A DNA stretch of 64,000 nucleotides from JAUWCL01 sp964599375 (GCA_964599375.1 CAZREW010000004.1:62001-126000), one strand, 5' to 3'. Shown: positions 17,613 to 26,427, numbered from the stretch's first letter. The notes: generated from the sequence alone by a model not told the origin. Translations and numbers: made by a program.

Positions 17613-19361
17613 ATGTTTACACCGCGTGCGTTCTCAAATTCTGACGAGTCCAGTGCCAGGAGGCTGGTCTACCTGCGGCTGGTCGTGTCGACCCTGATGG
17701 TCGGCGCGGCGATCATGGTCCTGCAGATGGAGGACCGGGCAGTCTCTGTGGCGGCCATGTACGAACTCCTCGGAGTGTTATATCTGAGCGCCGGCGCCGT
17801 CTACCTGACTTTCAGGGCGGGCGTCGAGCTCAAGATGATTGTGCGTATACTGATAATCGTGGACATTGTGGTCCTGACGTTGATGGCCCACTTCAGTGGA
17901 GGCGCGGGCTCGTTCTTCTCCATACTCTATATACTGCCGATAATCATCGGCGGAGAGTATTTCAAGGTCTCCGGCGGATTGGTTACCGCGCTTCTGGCTA
18001 CATCGGCTTACATCACCTACATACTTCTCGAGATAGGGGGCTACGTCGAGCCGGAAAGCCGGGGATGGGTGGCCGACGTCTCCTCGCAGGGCGTAGCGAG
18101 GATGATCCTGCGAGGATATCTCCACATGGCTGTTTTCATATTCACCGGCTTTGTGAGCGGGTACATCTCCTTCCGTCTCCAGAACAAGCACGAGGAGATA
18201 GCCGACAAGGAGAAGGAGATTAGGCAGATAAAGCTCGACACCGACAGGATCCTCGAGAACATGAGCAGCGGGCTGATCGTGACAGACCCTGAAGGCCACG
18301 TGCTCACGGTCAATCCCGCGGCGGGTTTGATACTCGGGCTGGAGGCCGGCGCCGGATACATGGGGAAGCAGATAAGGGAGGCTTTCCCTCATATGCCTGT
18401 GTTTGCCGAGGAGCTCTCTCTCGCGCTGCTCACACGGATGCCGAGGCAGCGCCACGAGATCGACGTTGTAAGGGCCGACGGCGCGCTGGTGCAGCTGGGG
18501 ATAAGCATATCGCTGCTCAAGGACGAGCAGAACGAGATAAAAGGGGTCATCGCGATATTCCAGGACCTCTCAGAGGTAAAGCAGATGCGCGAGAGGATAA
18601 GGCAGGCCGACAGGCTGGCCGCCGTAGGAGAGCTCTCGGCCGCTATAGCGCACGAGGTCCGGGCGCCGCTGGCATCGATCAGCGGATCGATAGACATGCT
18701 CAAGGGCGAGATAACCGGGCTGACCGGCGATAACGCCGAGCTGATGGACCTTATCATAAGGGAGTCGGAGAGGCTCGACAGGATCATATCCGATTTTCTC
18801 GAGTACGCGAGGCTGCGCAAGCCGTCGTTTACACCGTCTGATATCGGCAGATGCCTGGGCGAGACCGCGATGCTGCTCAGAAACGCCGTCCCTTCGGGGG
18901 AAGGGGTGGAGATCGCTATCGAGAGTTGCACGGAAGGCCTGAGGATAGCGGCCGATGACGAGCAGATACGGCAGGTGCTGCTGAATCTCGGTAACAACGC
19001 CTGCGAGGCGATGGACGGGCGGGGGAAGCTCACGCTCTCCGCTCACATGACTGTGCGAAGGCTTTCCGAGGAGCGGGCCGACGAGGAATGCGTGGAGATC
19101 CGCTTCCACAACGACGGCCCGGCTATTCCGGAGGACGTATTGCCGCATCTCTTTGAGCCGTTCTTTACTACGAGACAGGGAGGAACCGGGCTGGGTCTGG
19201 CGATCGCTGCACGCATCGTCGAAAGCCATTCCGGTCATATAGATGTCCGCAGCACGGTCGGCGGGGGGACGGAGTTCACAGTCATCCTGCCCGTGCGGCG
19301 CGGCGCGATCGAAGAATACGAAGTGGAGACTATGACAGAGGAAGAGTTCGCTACGGTCTGA
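17613..19361 (+). CDS. pilS: Two-component sensor histidine kinase PilS
   Basis: PilS is the membrane histidine kinase that phosphorylates PilR; in Pseudomonas it senses pilin in the membrane. The 582-residue protein has six hydrophobic segments (about 17-185), a short coiled coil, a PAS domain (about 208-320; ENMSSGLIVTDPEGHVLTVNPAA), the HisKA box with His at about 347 (SAAIAHEVRAPLASI), the N box NLGNNACEAM, and the G2 box GGTGLGLAIAARIVESHSG. The architecture matches PilS. GGGGAGAAG directly precedes ATG 17613. PilR follows after 49 bases, forming a dedicated pair. Confidence 0.93.
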   Translation: MFTPRAFSNSDESSARRLVYLRLVVSTLMVGAAIMVLQMEDRAVSVAAMYELLGVLYLSAGAVYLTFRAGVELKMIVRILIIVDIVVLTLMAHFSGGAGSFFSILYILPIIIGGEYFKVSGGLVTALLATSAYITYILLEIGGYVEPESRGWVADVSSQGVARMILRGYLHMAVFIFTGFVSGYISFRLQNKHEEIADKEKEIRQIKLDTDRILENMSSGLIVTDPEGHVLTVNPAAGLILGLEAGAGYMGKQIREAFPHMPVFAEELSLALLTRMPRQRHEIDVVRADGALVQLGISISLLKDEQNEIKGVIAIFQDLSEVKQMRERIRQADRLAAVGELSAAIAHEVRAPLASISGSIDMLKGEITGLTGDNAELMDLIIRESERLDRIISDFLEYARLRKPSFTPSDIGRCLGETAMLLRNAVPSGEGVEIAIESCTEGLRIAADDEQIRQVLLNLGNNACEAMDGRGKLTLSAHMTVRRLSEERADEECVEIRFHNDGPAIPEDVLPHLFEPFFTTRQGGTGLGLAIAARIVESHSGHIDVRSTVGGGTEFTVILPVRRGAIEEYEVETMTEEEFATV

Positions 19362-19410
19362 TCCGCTCAATGCGGAGGGCCGTATCGCTCAAACCGGGGG
19401 TAACCGATCA

Positions 19411-20784
19411 ATGGCGGGTGAAAAGATACTGATAGTCGACGACGAGAAGAGTATGTGCCAGTACCTTTCGATCATGCTCAAGAAGGAGGGGTACAAGGTG
19501 AAGACCGCCTCGAGCGGCACTAAGGCCGTCGCCGAGGTAAAGGAATCGAACTACGACGTTGTGATCACCGATATCCGGATGGAGGGGATGGACGGGATAG
19601 AGGTGCTGACCGCGGTCAAGGAGGTCGATCCGAGCATCCCGGTGATAATAATGACGGCCTATGCTTCCCAGAAGACGGCTATCGAGGCCCTCAACAACGG
19701 GGCCTTCCACTACCTGATCAAGCGGGCGGCCAAGAACGACCAGATAAAGATGGTGATTCGAAACGCGCTCGACGTGCACCGGGTCAAGAGCGAGAACACC
19801 TTCCTCAAGAGGCAGCTGAAGAGCAAGGACGATTTCAAGGAGATCATCGGCAAGAGCGAGGAGATCCGCAAGGTCTTCACCCTGGTCGACAAGGTGGCCG
19901 ACACCGACAGCACGATCCTCGTGTGCGGGGAGAGCGGAACGGGCAAGGAACTGATCGCCAGGGCGATACATTACAGGTCGGAGCGGGCTTCGAGTCCGTT
20001 CGTGTCGATCAACTGCGGCGCCCTCCCGGAGAACCTGCTCGAGAGCGAACTCTTCGGTCACGTCAAGGGAAGCTTCACCGGCGCGATCAAGGACAAGGAC
20101 GGTCTCTTCAAGGTCGCGAGCGGCGGGACCTTTTTTCTCGACGAGGTCGGGGAGACCTCGCCGGCGATCCAGGTCAAACTCCTCAGGGTCCTGCAGGAAC
20201 GCGAGATCATCCCCGTCGGCGGTACATCCCCGATCAAAGTCAACGCCAGGTTGATCGCCGCGACGAACGCCGACCTCGAAAGGGCCGTGCAGGAGGATAC
20301 CTTCAGGGCCGACCTGTACTACAGGCTCAACGTGATCCCTATCGTCATACCGCCGCTCCGCTACAGGCGTGACGATATTCCGCTTCTGGTCGAGCATTTC
20401 CTCGAGAAGGCGTCGGCGAAGACCGGCGAGAAGAAGAAGATATCGAAAGAGGCCATGGGCCTGCTGACTGAGTACGATTTTCCCGGAAATGTCCGCGAGC
20501 TCGAGAACATAATGGAGAGGGCCGTCATACTCCAGGAGGGCGAGCAGGTCGATGTGGAGGACCTTCCCGACAAGGTGAGGTCGAAGTCCAGCGGAAGGCG
20601 CGGCCTCGGCATCGACAGGGCTCAGATGACCCTCGAGGAGCTGGAGAAGGAATACCTTATATCGGTCCTGGAAGAGACGAACTGGCAGAAGAAGAAGGCC
20701 AGCTCGATCCTCGGGATCAACGCCTCCACCCTCTACAGGAAGATACAGAGATACGGGCTGGAGAGAGAACTGGTCAACTCGTGA
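19411..20784 (+). CDS. pilR: Sigma-54-dependent response regulator PilR
   Basis: PilR is an NtrC-type activator of pilin transcription. Receiver domain 1-120: DD at 10-11, phospho-acceptor Asp54 (VVITDIRM), Lys104. Central AAA+ domain: Walker A GESGTGKE (173-180), the sigma-54-contact loop as GSFTGA (220-225, Ser for the usual Ala of GAFTGA), Walker B region GGTFFLDEVGE, and the R-finger block RFRADLYYRLN-like FRADLYYRLNV. A Fis-type helix-turn-helix closes the protein (NWQKKKASSILGINASTLYRKI). The 457-residue length is standard. With three sigma-54 promoters in the cluster, PilR very likely controls pilB, pilA and pilM. Confidence 0.95.
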   Translation: MAGEKILIVDDEKSMCQYLSIMLKKEGYKVKTASSGTKAVAEVKESNYDVVITDIRMEGMDGIEVLTAVKEVDPSIPVIIMTAYASQKTAIEALNNGAFHYLIKRAAKNDQIKMVIRNALDVHRVKSENTFLKRQLKSKDDFKEIIGKSEEIRKVFTLVDKVADTDSTILVCGESGTGKELIARAIHYRSERASSPFVSINCGALPENLLESELFGHVKGSFTGAIKDKDGLFKVASGGTFFLDEVGETSPAIQVKLLRVLQEREIIPVGGTSPIKVNARLIAATNADLERAVQEDTFRADLYYRLNVIPIVIPPLRYRRDDIPLLVEHFLEKASAKTGEKKKISKEAMGLLTEYDFPGNVRELENIMERAVILQEGEQVDVEDLPDKVRSKSSGRRGLGIDRAQMTLEELEKEYLISVLEETNWQKKKASSILGINASTLYRKIQRYGLERELVNS

Positions 20785-20787
20785 AAG

Positions 20788-20803
20788 CGCCCTCGAAGGG
20801 TTT
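20788..20803 (+). terminator. Weak possible terminator after pilR
   Basis: CCCT-CGA-AGGG followed by five T. The stem is only four base pairs, so partial termination at best. Confidence 0.3.
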
Positions 20804-20951
20804 TTGAAGGTGGATGTGAACCAGGCGTATCATTGCAGACTGAAACGGAATCGGGCGGTCTTGCACGACAACGCCCCTTTACAGGGCGCGGGAGGAGGAC
20901 GCAATCCCCTGTAAAAAAACCGATTGCACGAACGAAACGCCAGCCGGTTGT

Positions 20952-20967
20952 TGGCACAGAAGATGCA
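20952..20967 (+). promoter_or_regulatory. Sigma-54 (-24/-12) promoter of pilA
   Basis: TGGCACAGAAGATGCA matches TGGCAC-N5-TTGCA with one change (A for T in the -12 element); the GG and GC doublets are correctly spaced. It lies 125 bases before pilA. In Pseudomonas, pilA is the classic PilR/RpoN target. Confidence 0.7.
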
Positions 20968-21092
20968 AAAGATGCCCCGGGCCCCGAATCCGATGGCGGG
21001 GCGTTTAGGACGAGATCAACGGTCCTTGCGGGCCGTAAGACCGATGGACCGGGGCCGGCAGGCTCCGAAAGATTGTACCAGGGAGGTGCAAG

Positions 21093-21527
21093 ATGAATAA
21101 CAAGGGTTTCACCCTTATCGAGCTGATGATCGTCGTGGTCATCATCGGTATCCTCGCTGCTATCGCTATCCCGAACTTCATCAATATGCAGGCGAGGGCC
21201 AAGGAAGCCTCCGTAAAATCGAATTGCCACACCGTGCAGCTTGCCGCCGAGGACTTCGCCGTCCAGAACGACGGTGTCTACGCTGCTAACGTCGGTGTCG
21301 ACGCCGCTCCGAGCGGTGACACGATCACCGATATGCTCCCCGGTGGGGCTCTTCTTGAGAATCCGTTCACCAAGGGCTCCACTGAGCCCATCGACGGCGC
21401 TGCTGCGACCGCCGGCCAGACTGGCTATGTGCCTGTGGCCGTAGGTGGCGTTAACATCGGCTACACGATTACCGGTTGCGGTAAGGACGCCGGTGTCACG
21501 GTCATAACGCTGACCAGTGGTCAGTAA
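21093..21527 (+). CDS. pilA: Type IV major pilin PilA
   Basis: The 144-residue prepilin has a five-residue leader MNNKG cut before Phe (G/FTLIELMIVVVIIGILAAIAIP), with Glu at mature position 5, the class IVa signature. PilD at 24152-24916 is the expected processing peptidase. The globular part is short and rich in Gly, Ala and Thr, with two cysteines (about 45 and 129) that might form a disulfide. Codon choice shifts to GCT, GGT and ATC, as in highly expressed genes. GGGAGGTGCAAG precedes ATG 21093. It has its own sigma-54 promoter and a strong terminator. GspG-like pseudopilins look similar, but the context favours the major pilin. Confidence 0.93.
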   Translation: MNNKGFTLIELMIVVVIIGILAAIAIPNFINMQARAKEASVKSNCHTVQLAAEDFAVQNDGVYAANVGVDAAPSGDTITDMLPGGALLENPFTKGSTEPIDGAAATAGQTGYVPVAVGGVNIGYTITGCGKDAGVTVITLTSGQ

Positions 21528-21554
21528 AGACCGTAAGTAACCTGTAAGATCAAG

Positions 21555-21584
21555 GGGCGGCTCACGCGGGCCGCCCTTTCTTTA
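21555..21584 (+). terminator. Rho-independent terminator after pilA
   Basis: GGGCGGC (21555-21561), an 8-base loop and GCCGCCC (21570-21576), followed by TTTCTTT. It isolates the pilA transcript. Confidence 0.88.
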
Positions 21585-21707
21585 TCCCCCGCCGGTACGA
21601 AAACTGCAATCTATCTGGAAAGAATGATATTCAGGGCCCGGATGCCCGGTTACGGGGCAGCCGGTGGTATGTTTTCGGTCAAGTAAGGACATAAAAGGGG
21701 CAGCACT

Positions 21708-22700
21708 ATGGAAGTTCTGCAGGTCGACGGCGTGAGAAAATCGTTCCGCGGGGACATGTCGCTGACCGTACGCGAGGTCCTTCACGGCGTCTCCTTCACG
21801 GCGGGCTCGGGCGAGATACTGGGGTTTCTCGGCCCGAACGGCGCGGGCAAGACCACTACCATCAAGATAATACTCGGTCTCCTGAGGCCCGACACCGGAT
21901 CTGTACGTATTTTCGGTCGGCAGTCCGGAGACCGGTCAGCGATGAAGATGACCGGGTATCTTCCTGAGAACCCATATATATATCCCCACCTGACGCTCAC
22001 GGAGTTCCTGATGTTCTGTGCGGACCTCAGCGAGGTCCCCGGGGGCGAGGCCGAGGCAAGGGTCCGACACGTCATCTCGCTTGTCGGGCTCGAGGAGCAC
22101 TCGCGACGCAGGACGAAGGGATTTTCGAAGGGGATGCTCCAGAGAGCTGCTCTGGCGCAGGTGATGATCCATGATCCCGACCTGCTGATCCTCGACGAGC
22201 CGTTCTCAGGCCTCGACCCGATCGGCAGGAAGACCGTTCGTGACATCCTCCTCGACCTCAAGGGGCGGGGCAAGACGATATTCTTCTCATCCCATATCCT
22301 TCCCGACATGGAAGCGCTCTGCGACAGGGCATGTATCATAAAGGACGGCGCCGTCATCAGGACGGTCGGCCTCGCCGAAGTCTTCCGCCTGGGCGAAGGT
22401 ATGGTGGAGGTGGCCGCCAGGGACTGCCCCTTATCCGAGCTCGACCCCGTATCAAGCTACCTCGACTCTGTGGCCGTCAACGGCGAGGAAGTCTTCATAG
22501 TCGTAAAGAGGCAGGAACTCGTCCGGACGGTAGTCCAGCACCTGTACAACTGCGGCGCTGAAGTGCTCAGGATCGCGAACCACCACCCTTCGCTCGAGGA
22601 CGTCTTCATGGGCGAGATTGCCGGGCTGCGCCCCGGGAAAAAAGAAGAGTCGGGCGGGAAGCATTTTGCCGGCCACACGTCGGGAGGTGGTGTGCAGTGA
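21708..22700 (+). CDS. ABC transporter ATP-binding protein (PilH-like position)
   Basis: This 330-residue protein is an ABC ATPase of the ABC-2 export group. Walker A GPNGAGKT (42-49), Q-loop region GYLPENPYIY, signature FSKGMLQRAALAQ, Walker B LLILDEPFSGLDP and the His switch FFSSHIL are intact. About 100 C-terminal residues form an extra domain common in ABC-2 ATPases. The gene overlaps the permease start (22697-22700). In Myxococcus xanthus an ABC transporter encoded by pilG-pilH-pilI lies at this same place, between pilA and pilD, and is needed for pili. The shared position suggests a pilus role; that is inference. Confidence 0.9.
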   Translation: MEVLQVDGVRKSFRGDMSLTVREVLHGVSFTAGSGEILGFLGPNGAGKTTTIKIILGLLRPDTGSVRIFGRQSGDRSAMKMTGYLPENPYIYPHLTLTEFLMFCADLSEVPGGEAEARVRHVISLVGLEEHSRRRTKGFSKGMLQRAALAQVMIHDPDLLILDEPFSGLDPIGRKTVRDILLDLKGRGKTIFFSSHILPDMEALCDRACIIKDGAVIRTVGLAEVFRLGEGMVEVAARDCPLSELDPVSSYLDSVAVNGEEVFIVVKRQELVRTVVQHLYNCGAEVLRIANHHPSLEDVFMGEIAGLRPGKKEESGGKHFAGHTSGGGVQ

Positions 22701-23467
22701 GGAAGATATGGAGCGTCGCGCTCAACACCTACAGGGAATCGGTGAGGGAGAAGCTGCTCTACCTCGTGATCATCTACGCTCTCGCGCTGATGGTCAGCGT
22801 GTTCATATTGTCCCCCCTCTCGGTCGGCGCGGCCAAGGGAAAGATCGTCACTGACGTCGGGCTCGCCGGGATATCGATACTCGGGATACTGACCGCGATA
22901 ATCGTCGGCAGCAACCTCGTGCACAAGGAAGTCGACAGGAAAGCGGTCCTGATGGTGCTCACCAGGCCGGTCTCGCGCGCCGGGTACCTGATCGGCAAGT
23001 TCACGGGCGTGGCCCTGTCGCTGCTGGTCCTGACCGGGATCATGACGGCCGTGCTCGTTGTTATGATGCTGGTCGGCGGAGCTCCGCTGACCCCAGTGGT
23101 GTTCATGGCGATCGGGCTGTCCCTGATCGAGATCGGGCTGATAATCTCGGTGATGGTATTCTTCAGCACCTTCACCACGCCCCTTCTGACATCGTTCTTC
23201 ACGATATGCATATTCGTCGCGGGAAGCCTCAGCGGTGACCTTAGGATCTTCGCGCGGAAGTTCGGCGGAAAGGTGATGAACTACGTGATGGACGCGCTCT
23301 ATTTCATCCTTCCGAACATGAAGGTCTTCAATCTGCGTCACGAGGCTGTCCACGGCCTGAGGTACTCGCCGGCCGAGGTACTTCTTCCCGCTGCTTACGG
23401 AATAGTATATACAGCCGCGATGATCTATTTCGCATGGCTCGTCTTCAGGCGCAGGGAGTTCAGCTGA
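22697..23467 (+). CDS. ABC-2-type permease (PilI-like position)
   Basis: The 256-residue membrane protein has about six hydrophobic segments (LLYLVIIYALALMVSVFIL, ISILGILTAIIVGSNLV, then about 100-175 and a C-terminal segment near 232-250). Charged NVVHKEVDRKAVLMVLTRPV-like residues (LVHKEVDRKAVLMVLTRPV) form the cytoplasmic loop typical of ABC-2 exporters. GTG 22697 overlaps the ATPase stop, so it is translationally coupled. It is the membrane half of the ABC pair. The substrate is not predictable. Confidence 0.85.
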   Translation: MRKIWSVALNTYRESVREKLLYLVIIYALALMVSVFILSPLSVGAAKGKIVTDVGLAGISILGILTAIIVGSNLVHKEVDRKAVLMVLTRPVSRAGYLIGKFTGVALSLLVLTGIMTAVLVVMMLVGGAPLTPVVFMAIGLSLIEIGLIISVMVFFSTFTTPLLTSFFTICIFVAGSLSGDLRIFARKFGGKVMNYVMDALYFILPNMKVFNLRHEAVHGLRYSPAEVLLPAAYGIVYTAAMIYFAWLVFRRREFS

Positions 23468-23468
23468 T

Positions 23469-24155
23469 ATGAAAGGGACCCTGGCCAGGTTATTCTTTTC
23501 CGCCTTCGCGATCGCATCGATAGTGATGTCCGCGTACATGATAGAGCCCGTCCTCGAGTGCAAGGCCTCCGACAATATCGCTTACCTCCCATCGACCGAG
23601 TTCATGAAGGTAGCCTCGCTCGGCTACAGGGAGCTGGCCGCCGACCTCTACTGGTTCAAGGCGGTCCAGTACTACGGAGGGTACAGGCTCAGCCAGAACG
23701 ATATACACCTCTTCAACCATCTCGCCGAGATGATCACCGACCTCGACCCGAATTTTATCGGAGCATACAAGCTCAGCGCCATAGTCATAACGGAGGACCT
23801 GGGGAATTTCGCCGCCGCAAGGAACCTCATGGAGAAAGGGCTCAGGCATAACCCGGACGATTACTGGCTGACCCTCGAGATGGGCTTCCTTTACTACCTG
23901 GAGGGCAGGGACTACAGGGAGGCCGAGAAGTATTTCCGAGTGGCCGCAGCCCTTCCCAACAACGATGGGAACCGGGCGGCACGGTTCGCCGCTGAGGCCG
24001 CCAAGAAGGGCGGAAATATCGAGGCAAGTATCACCCTCTGGAAGGAACTGGCAGAGAGCTCCGACAACATGTACATACGCGAGCTGGCCGAGAAGTATAT
24101 CGCCAGGCTGGAGGCGGAAAAGGCGAAGGCGCAGCATGACAGGGGAGGGGTATGA
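23469..24155 (+). CDS. Membrane-anchored TPR protein of the pilus cluster
   Basis: The 228-residue protein begins with a signal or anchor segment (LARLFFSAFAIASIVMSAYMI). TPR-like helices follow (LGYRELAADLYWFKAVQYYG, FIGAYKLSAIVITEDLGNFAAARNLMEKGL, DDYWLTLEMGFLYYLEGRDYREAEKYF). It starts one base after the permease stop and overlaps pilD by 4 bases, so it belongs to the same transcript. It may be the soluble partner of the ABC pair, in the place of M. xanthus PilG, but I see no sequence reason to name it so. Confidence 0.75.
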   Translation: MKGTLARLFFSAFAIASIVMSAYMIEPVLECKASDNIAYLPSTEFMKVASLGYRELAADLYWFKAVQYYGGYRLSQNDIHLFNHLAEMITDLDPNFIGAYKLSAIVITEDLGNFAAARNLMEKGLRHNPDDYWLTLEMGFLYYLEGRDYREAEKYFRVAAALPNNDGNRAARFAAEAAKKGGNIEASITLWKELAESSDNMYIRELAEKYIARLEAEKAKAQHDRGGV

Positions 24156-24916
24156 ACTGGATCATCGACATGCCCGCTTTCGTATTCGGGCTCATGGCAG
24201 GCAGTTTTCTCAACGTGGTGATATATCGAGTGCCCCTCGGCGGATCAGTGGTAAAACCGAGGTCGTTCTGTCCCGGGTGTGGCAGGACGATCAAGTGGTA
24301 CGAGAACGTCCCCGTCCTGAGCTGGCTGGCGCTTCGGGGAAATTGCCGCGGCTGCGGGGTCAAGATCTCACCGCGCTATCCGGCCATCGAACTGCTCGGC
24401 GGCCTGCTCGCCGTCCTGGCCGTCCATCTCCAGGGAGACTGGGTCAACGCCGCTTTCGCCTACGCATTCCTGATGGCGCTTCTCGCGATAACGATGATCG
24501 ACTGGGACCATCGCATCATCCCCGACCAGATCAGCCTGCCTTTCATCGCTGTCGGGCTCGTCTGGAGTCTCTTCAATCCATCTCTGAGTCTCGTCTCCTC
24601 CGCGGCGGGCGCGCTCGCCGGCGGTGGAAGTCTCTGGCTTGTCGGTATCCTTTATAAGAAGATGAGGAAGACGGACGGGATGGGTGGTGGCGACGTGAAG
24701 CTCATGGCGATGATAGGCACCTTCCTCGGGATAGGCCTCGTCCTGCCGGTCATCCTGATAGCCTCCTTCATCGGCTCGGTATACGGAATCTCACTGATGC
24801 GCAGGGGAGGAGACGGTCAGACTGCGGTCGCCTTCGGGTCATTTCTCGCCCCGGCAGCCGCATTTTGCATGGTATTCGGCCCCGCAATACTCGCCTGGTA
24901 TTTCGGCTGGTTCTGA
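24152..24916 (+). CDS. pilD: Prepilin peptidase / N-methyltransferase PilD
   Basis: PilD removes prepilin leaders at the inner membrane and methylates the new N-terminus. The 254-residue polytopic protein has the N-terminal methylase/Zn region with paired CxxC motifs (Cys40/43 and Cys65/68, around RTIKWYENVPVLSWL) and the two catalytic aspartates: Asp117 in MIDWDHRIIPD and Asp181 in the GxGD-type GGGDVKLMAMIG. The whole A24-family layout is intact. The start overlaps the TPR gene (ATGA). PilA is its obvious substrate. Confidence 0.95.
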   Translation: MNWIIDMPAFVFGLMAGSFLNVVIYRVPLGGSVVKPRSFCPGCGRTIKWYENVPVLSWLALRGNCRGCGVKISPRYPAIELLGGLLAVLAVHLQGDWVNAAFAYAFLMALLAITMIDWDHRIIPDQISLPFIAVGLVWSLFNPSLSLVSSAAGALAGGGSLWLVGILYKKMRKTDGMGGGDVKLMAMIGTFLGIGLVLPVILIASFIGSVYGISLMRRGGDGQTAVAFGSFLAPAAAFCMVFGPAILAWYFGWF

Positions 24917-25302
24917 TCATCCGGACCTTTTGACCTGAAAATGACTTTCCATAGAACGTGGTTACACCCTTCAATCAGAGGCCCTGAACCTATCAGGTGG
25001 CACCGTCCATGGCGGTTTACACGGGGGCGGACGTCTTCAGGCGAATTGCATGGATTTATTGCAGATACCGGGGGCTCCATACGGCGCTCCCGAGAGAACG
25101 GTTTATAACTTGTTGATAATGAACAGGATGGTGGATACAGGGGAGGGGGGGCGTTGGCACATTTGTTGCGTTATCGAGCACTCGAGGAAGAAACTAACGA
25201 TTTATCTCAATCGGTTCCGGCGCCCTGAGAGCGCCGACAAAGAGTGACAGGCGAGGTCCTGTACAGCTCATTTGAGAGGAATTTTAAAAGGCTGGTGCGA
25301 GA
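24917..25302. other. 386-base intergenic region between pilD and pilM
   Basis: Contains a sigma-54 promoter (25155-25170) and a leader with two hairpins: CGGCGC/GCGCCG (25218-25236) and ACAGG/CCTGT (25247-25262). Neither has a T-tract, so they are not simple terminators. No convincing gene is present. Confidence 0.55.
25155..25170 (+). promoter_or_regulatory. Sigma-54 (-24/-12) promoter of the pilMNOPQ operon
   Basis: TGGCACATTTGTTGCG is a full match to TGGCAC-N5-TTGC. It lies 133 bases before pilM. Confidence 0.82.
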
Positions 25303-26427
25303 ATGATCTCATTACCATTTCTCAGCAAGAAATCCTCGACGGTCGGTCTCGATATCGGTTCGAGCCTGATCAAGATCGTCGAGATCGATCACTCCGGTGG
25401 CATGCCGAAGATCGTTCATTTCGGCTGTACGAGACTCCTGCCCGAGGCGATCGTCGAGGGCGAGATCATGGACAGGGGGCTGGTGATCGATGGGATACGC
25501 GAGTGCGTCGAGCAGTCGGGGATCGCGACCAACAACGTCGTCTCCGCCGTATCAGGACGCGCCGTCATCGTCAAGAAGGTCATCATGGACAAGATGACTC
25601 CCGAAGACGCGCAGGAAGCGATATTCTGGGAAGCTGAACAGCACGTGCCGTTCGACATCGACGACGTCTGCCTTGATTTCCAGATCCTCAACGACGATAT
25701 CGGGGCCAACCAGATGGAAGTCCTGCTCGTCGCGGCGAAGAAGGATATGGTCAATGTCCACGCCAGCCTGATAAGGGACGCAGGGCTAAACCCGGCCATC
25801 ATCGACGTCGACTCATTCGCCGTTCAGAACTGCTTCGAATCGAGCAGGAAAAACACGGCGGCGGCGATGGAAGACTCGGACGACGAGGAGTTCGATGAGC
25901 AGAGGGGTGGCGCCCACAGCAGCGTAATAGGCCTGATAAACATCGGAAGCGACGTGACCAACATAAACATAATCCAGGGGGACAGCCCCCAGTTTACCAG
26001 GGATATCAGCGTAGGCACAGACCAGTTCGTCGAGTCCCTGCAGAAGGAGCTCGGCCTCGATTACGAGGCGGCTCAGAAGGTCATCCACGGCGACCTGGGC
26101 GAGCTGGACGGATCGAAGGTAAGGGACATCATAAAGAAGCGTTCCGACGATCTCTCGCTCGGTATCGAACGCAGCCTCTCGTTCCTGCGGGCGGCCGGGG
26201 ATACCGAGAAGATCGACGAGGCCTCACTCAGTGGCGGTGGGGCGCACATACCCTACCTCAGGGAGATCCTTTCGGAGAAGCACGGGATCGAGTTCTCCAT
26301 ACACAACCCGCTCGACGGTGTCGAATGGGATGAGGGCATATTCGGCGAATATGAAGAGGACCTCGACAGCCTGGCGCCGTTGCTGACTGTCGGCATCGGT
26401 CTCGCTCTGAGAAAGGCGGGCAAGTAA
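25303..26427 (+). CDS. pilM: Type IV pilus assembly protein PilM
   Basis: PilM is the cytoplasmic actin-like ATP-binding protein of the alignment complex; it binds the N-terminal tail of PilN. The 374-residue protein shows the actin-fold phosphate-1 loop VGLDIGSSLIKIVEI, DVDSFAVQNCFES, the phosphate-2 region VIGLINIGSDVTNINII, and the adenosine motif LSGGGAHIPYLREIL. The length is typical. A short acidic insert (about 183-200, EDSDDEEFDEQRGG) lies between them. The stop overlaps the pilN start by one base. It is the first gene of a five-gene operon behind a sigma-54 promoter. Confidence 0.95.
   Translation: MISLPFLSKKSSTVGLDIGSSLIKIVEIDHSGGMPKIVHFGCTRLLPEAIVEGEIMDRGLVIDGIRECVEQSGIATNNVVSAVSGRAVIVKKVIMDKMTPEDAQEAIFWEAEQHVPFDIDDVCLDFQILNDDIGANQMEVLLVAAKKDMVNVHASLIRDAGLNPAIIDVDSFAVQNCFESSRKNTAAAMEDSDDEEFDEQRGGAHSSVIGLINIGSDVTNINIIQGDSPQFTRDISVGTDQFVESLQKELGLDYEAAQKVIHGDLGELDGSKVRDIIKKRSDDLSLGIERSLSFLRAAGDTEKIDEASLSGGGAHIPYLREILSEKHGIEFSIHNPLDGVEWDEGIFGEYEEDLDSLAPLLTVGIGLALRKAGK

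Larger units (their letters stand above)
20785..21092. other. 308-base pilR-pilA intergenic region
   Basis: Holds a weak possible terminator after pilR (20788-20803), a sigma-54-like promoter (20952-20967) and a GC-rich leader of about 115 bases before pilA. The leader can pair GCCCC (20974-20978) with GGGGC (20998-21002). No gene is seen. Confidence 0.55.

Noticed and set aside
24995..25012. TGGCACC site as a second sigma-54 promoter before pilM
   Set aside because: The -12 GC doublet is missing at the required spacing.
25218..25262. Two hairpins before pilM as terminators
   Set aside because: Neither is followed by a T-tract, and they lie between promoter and gene.
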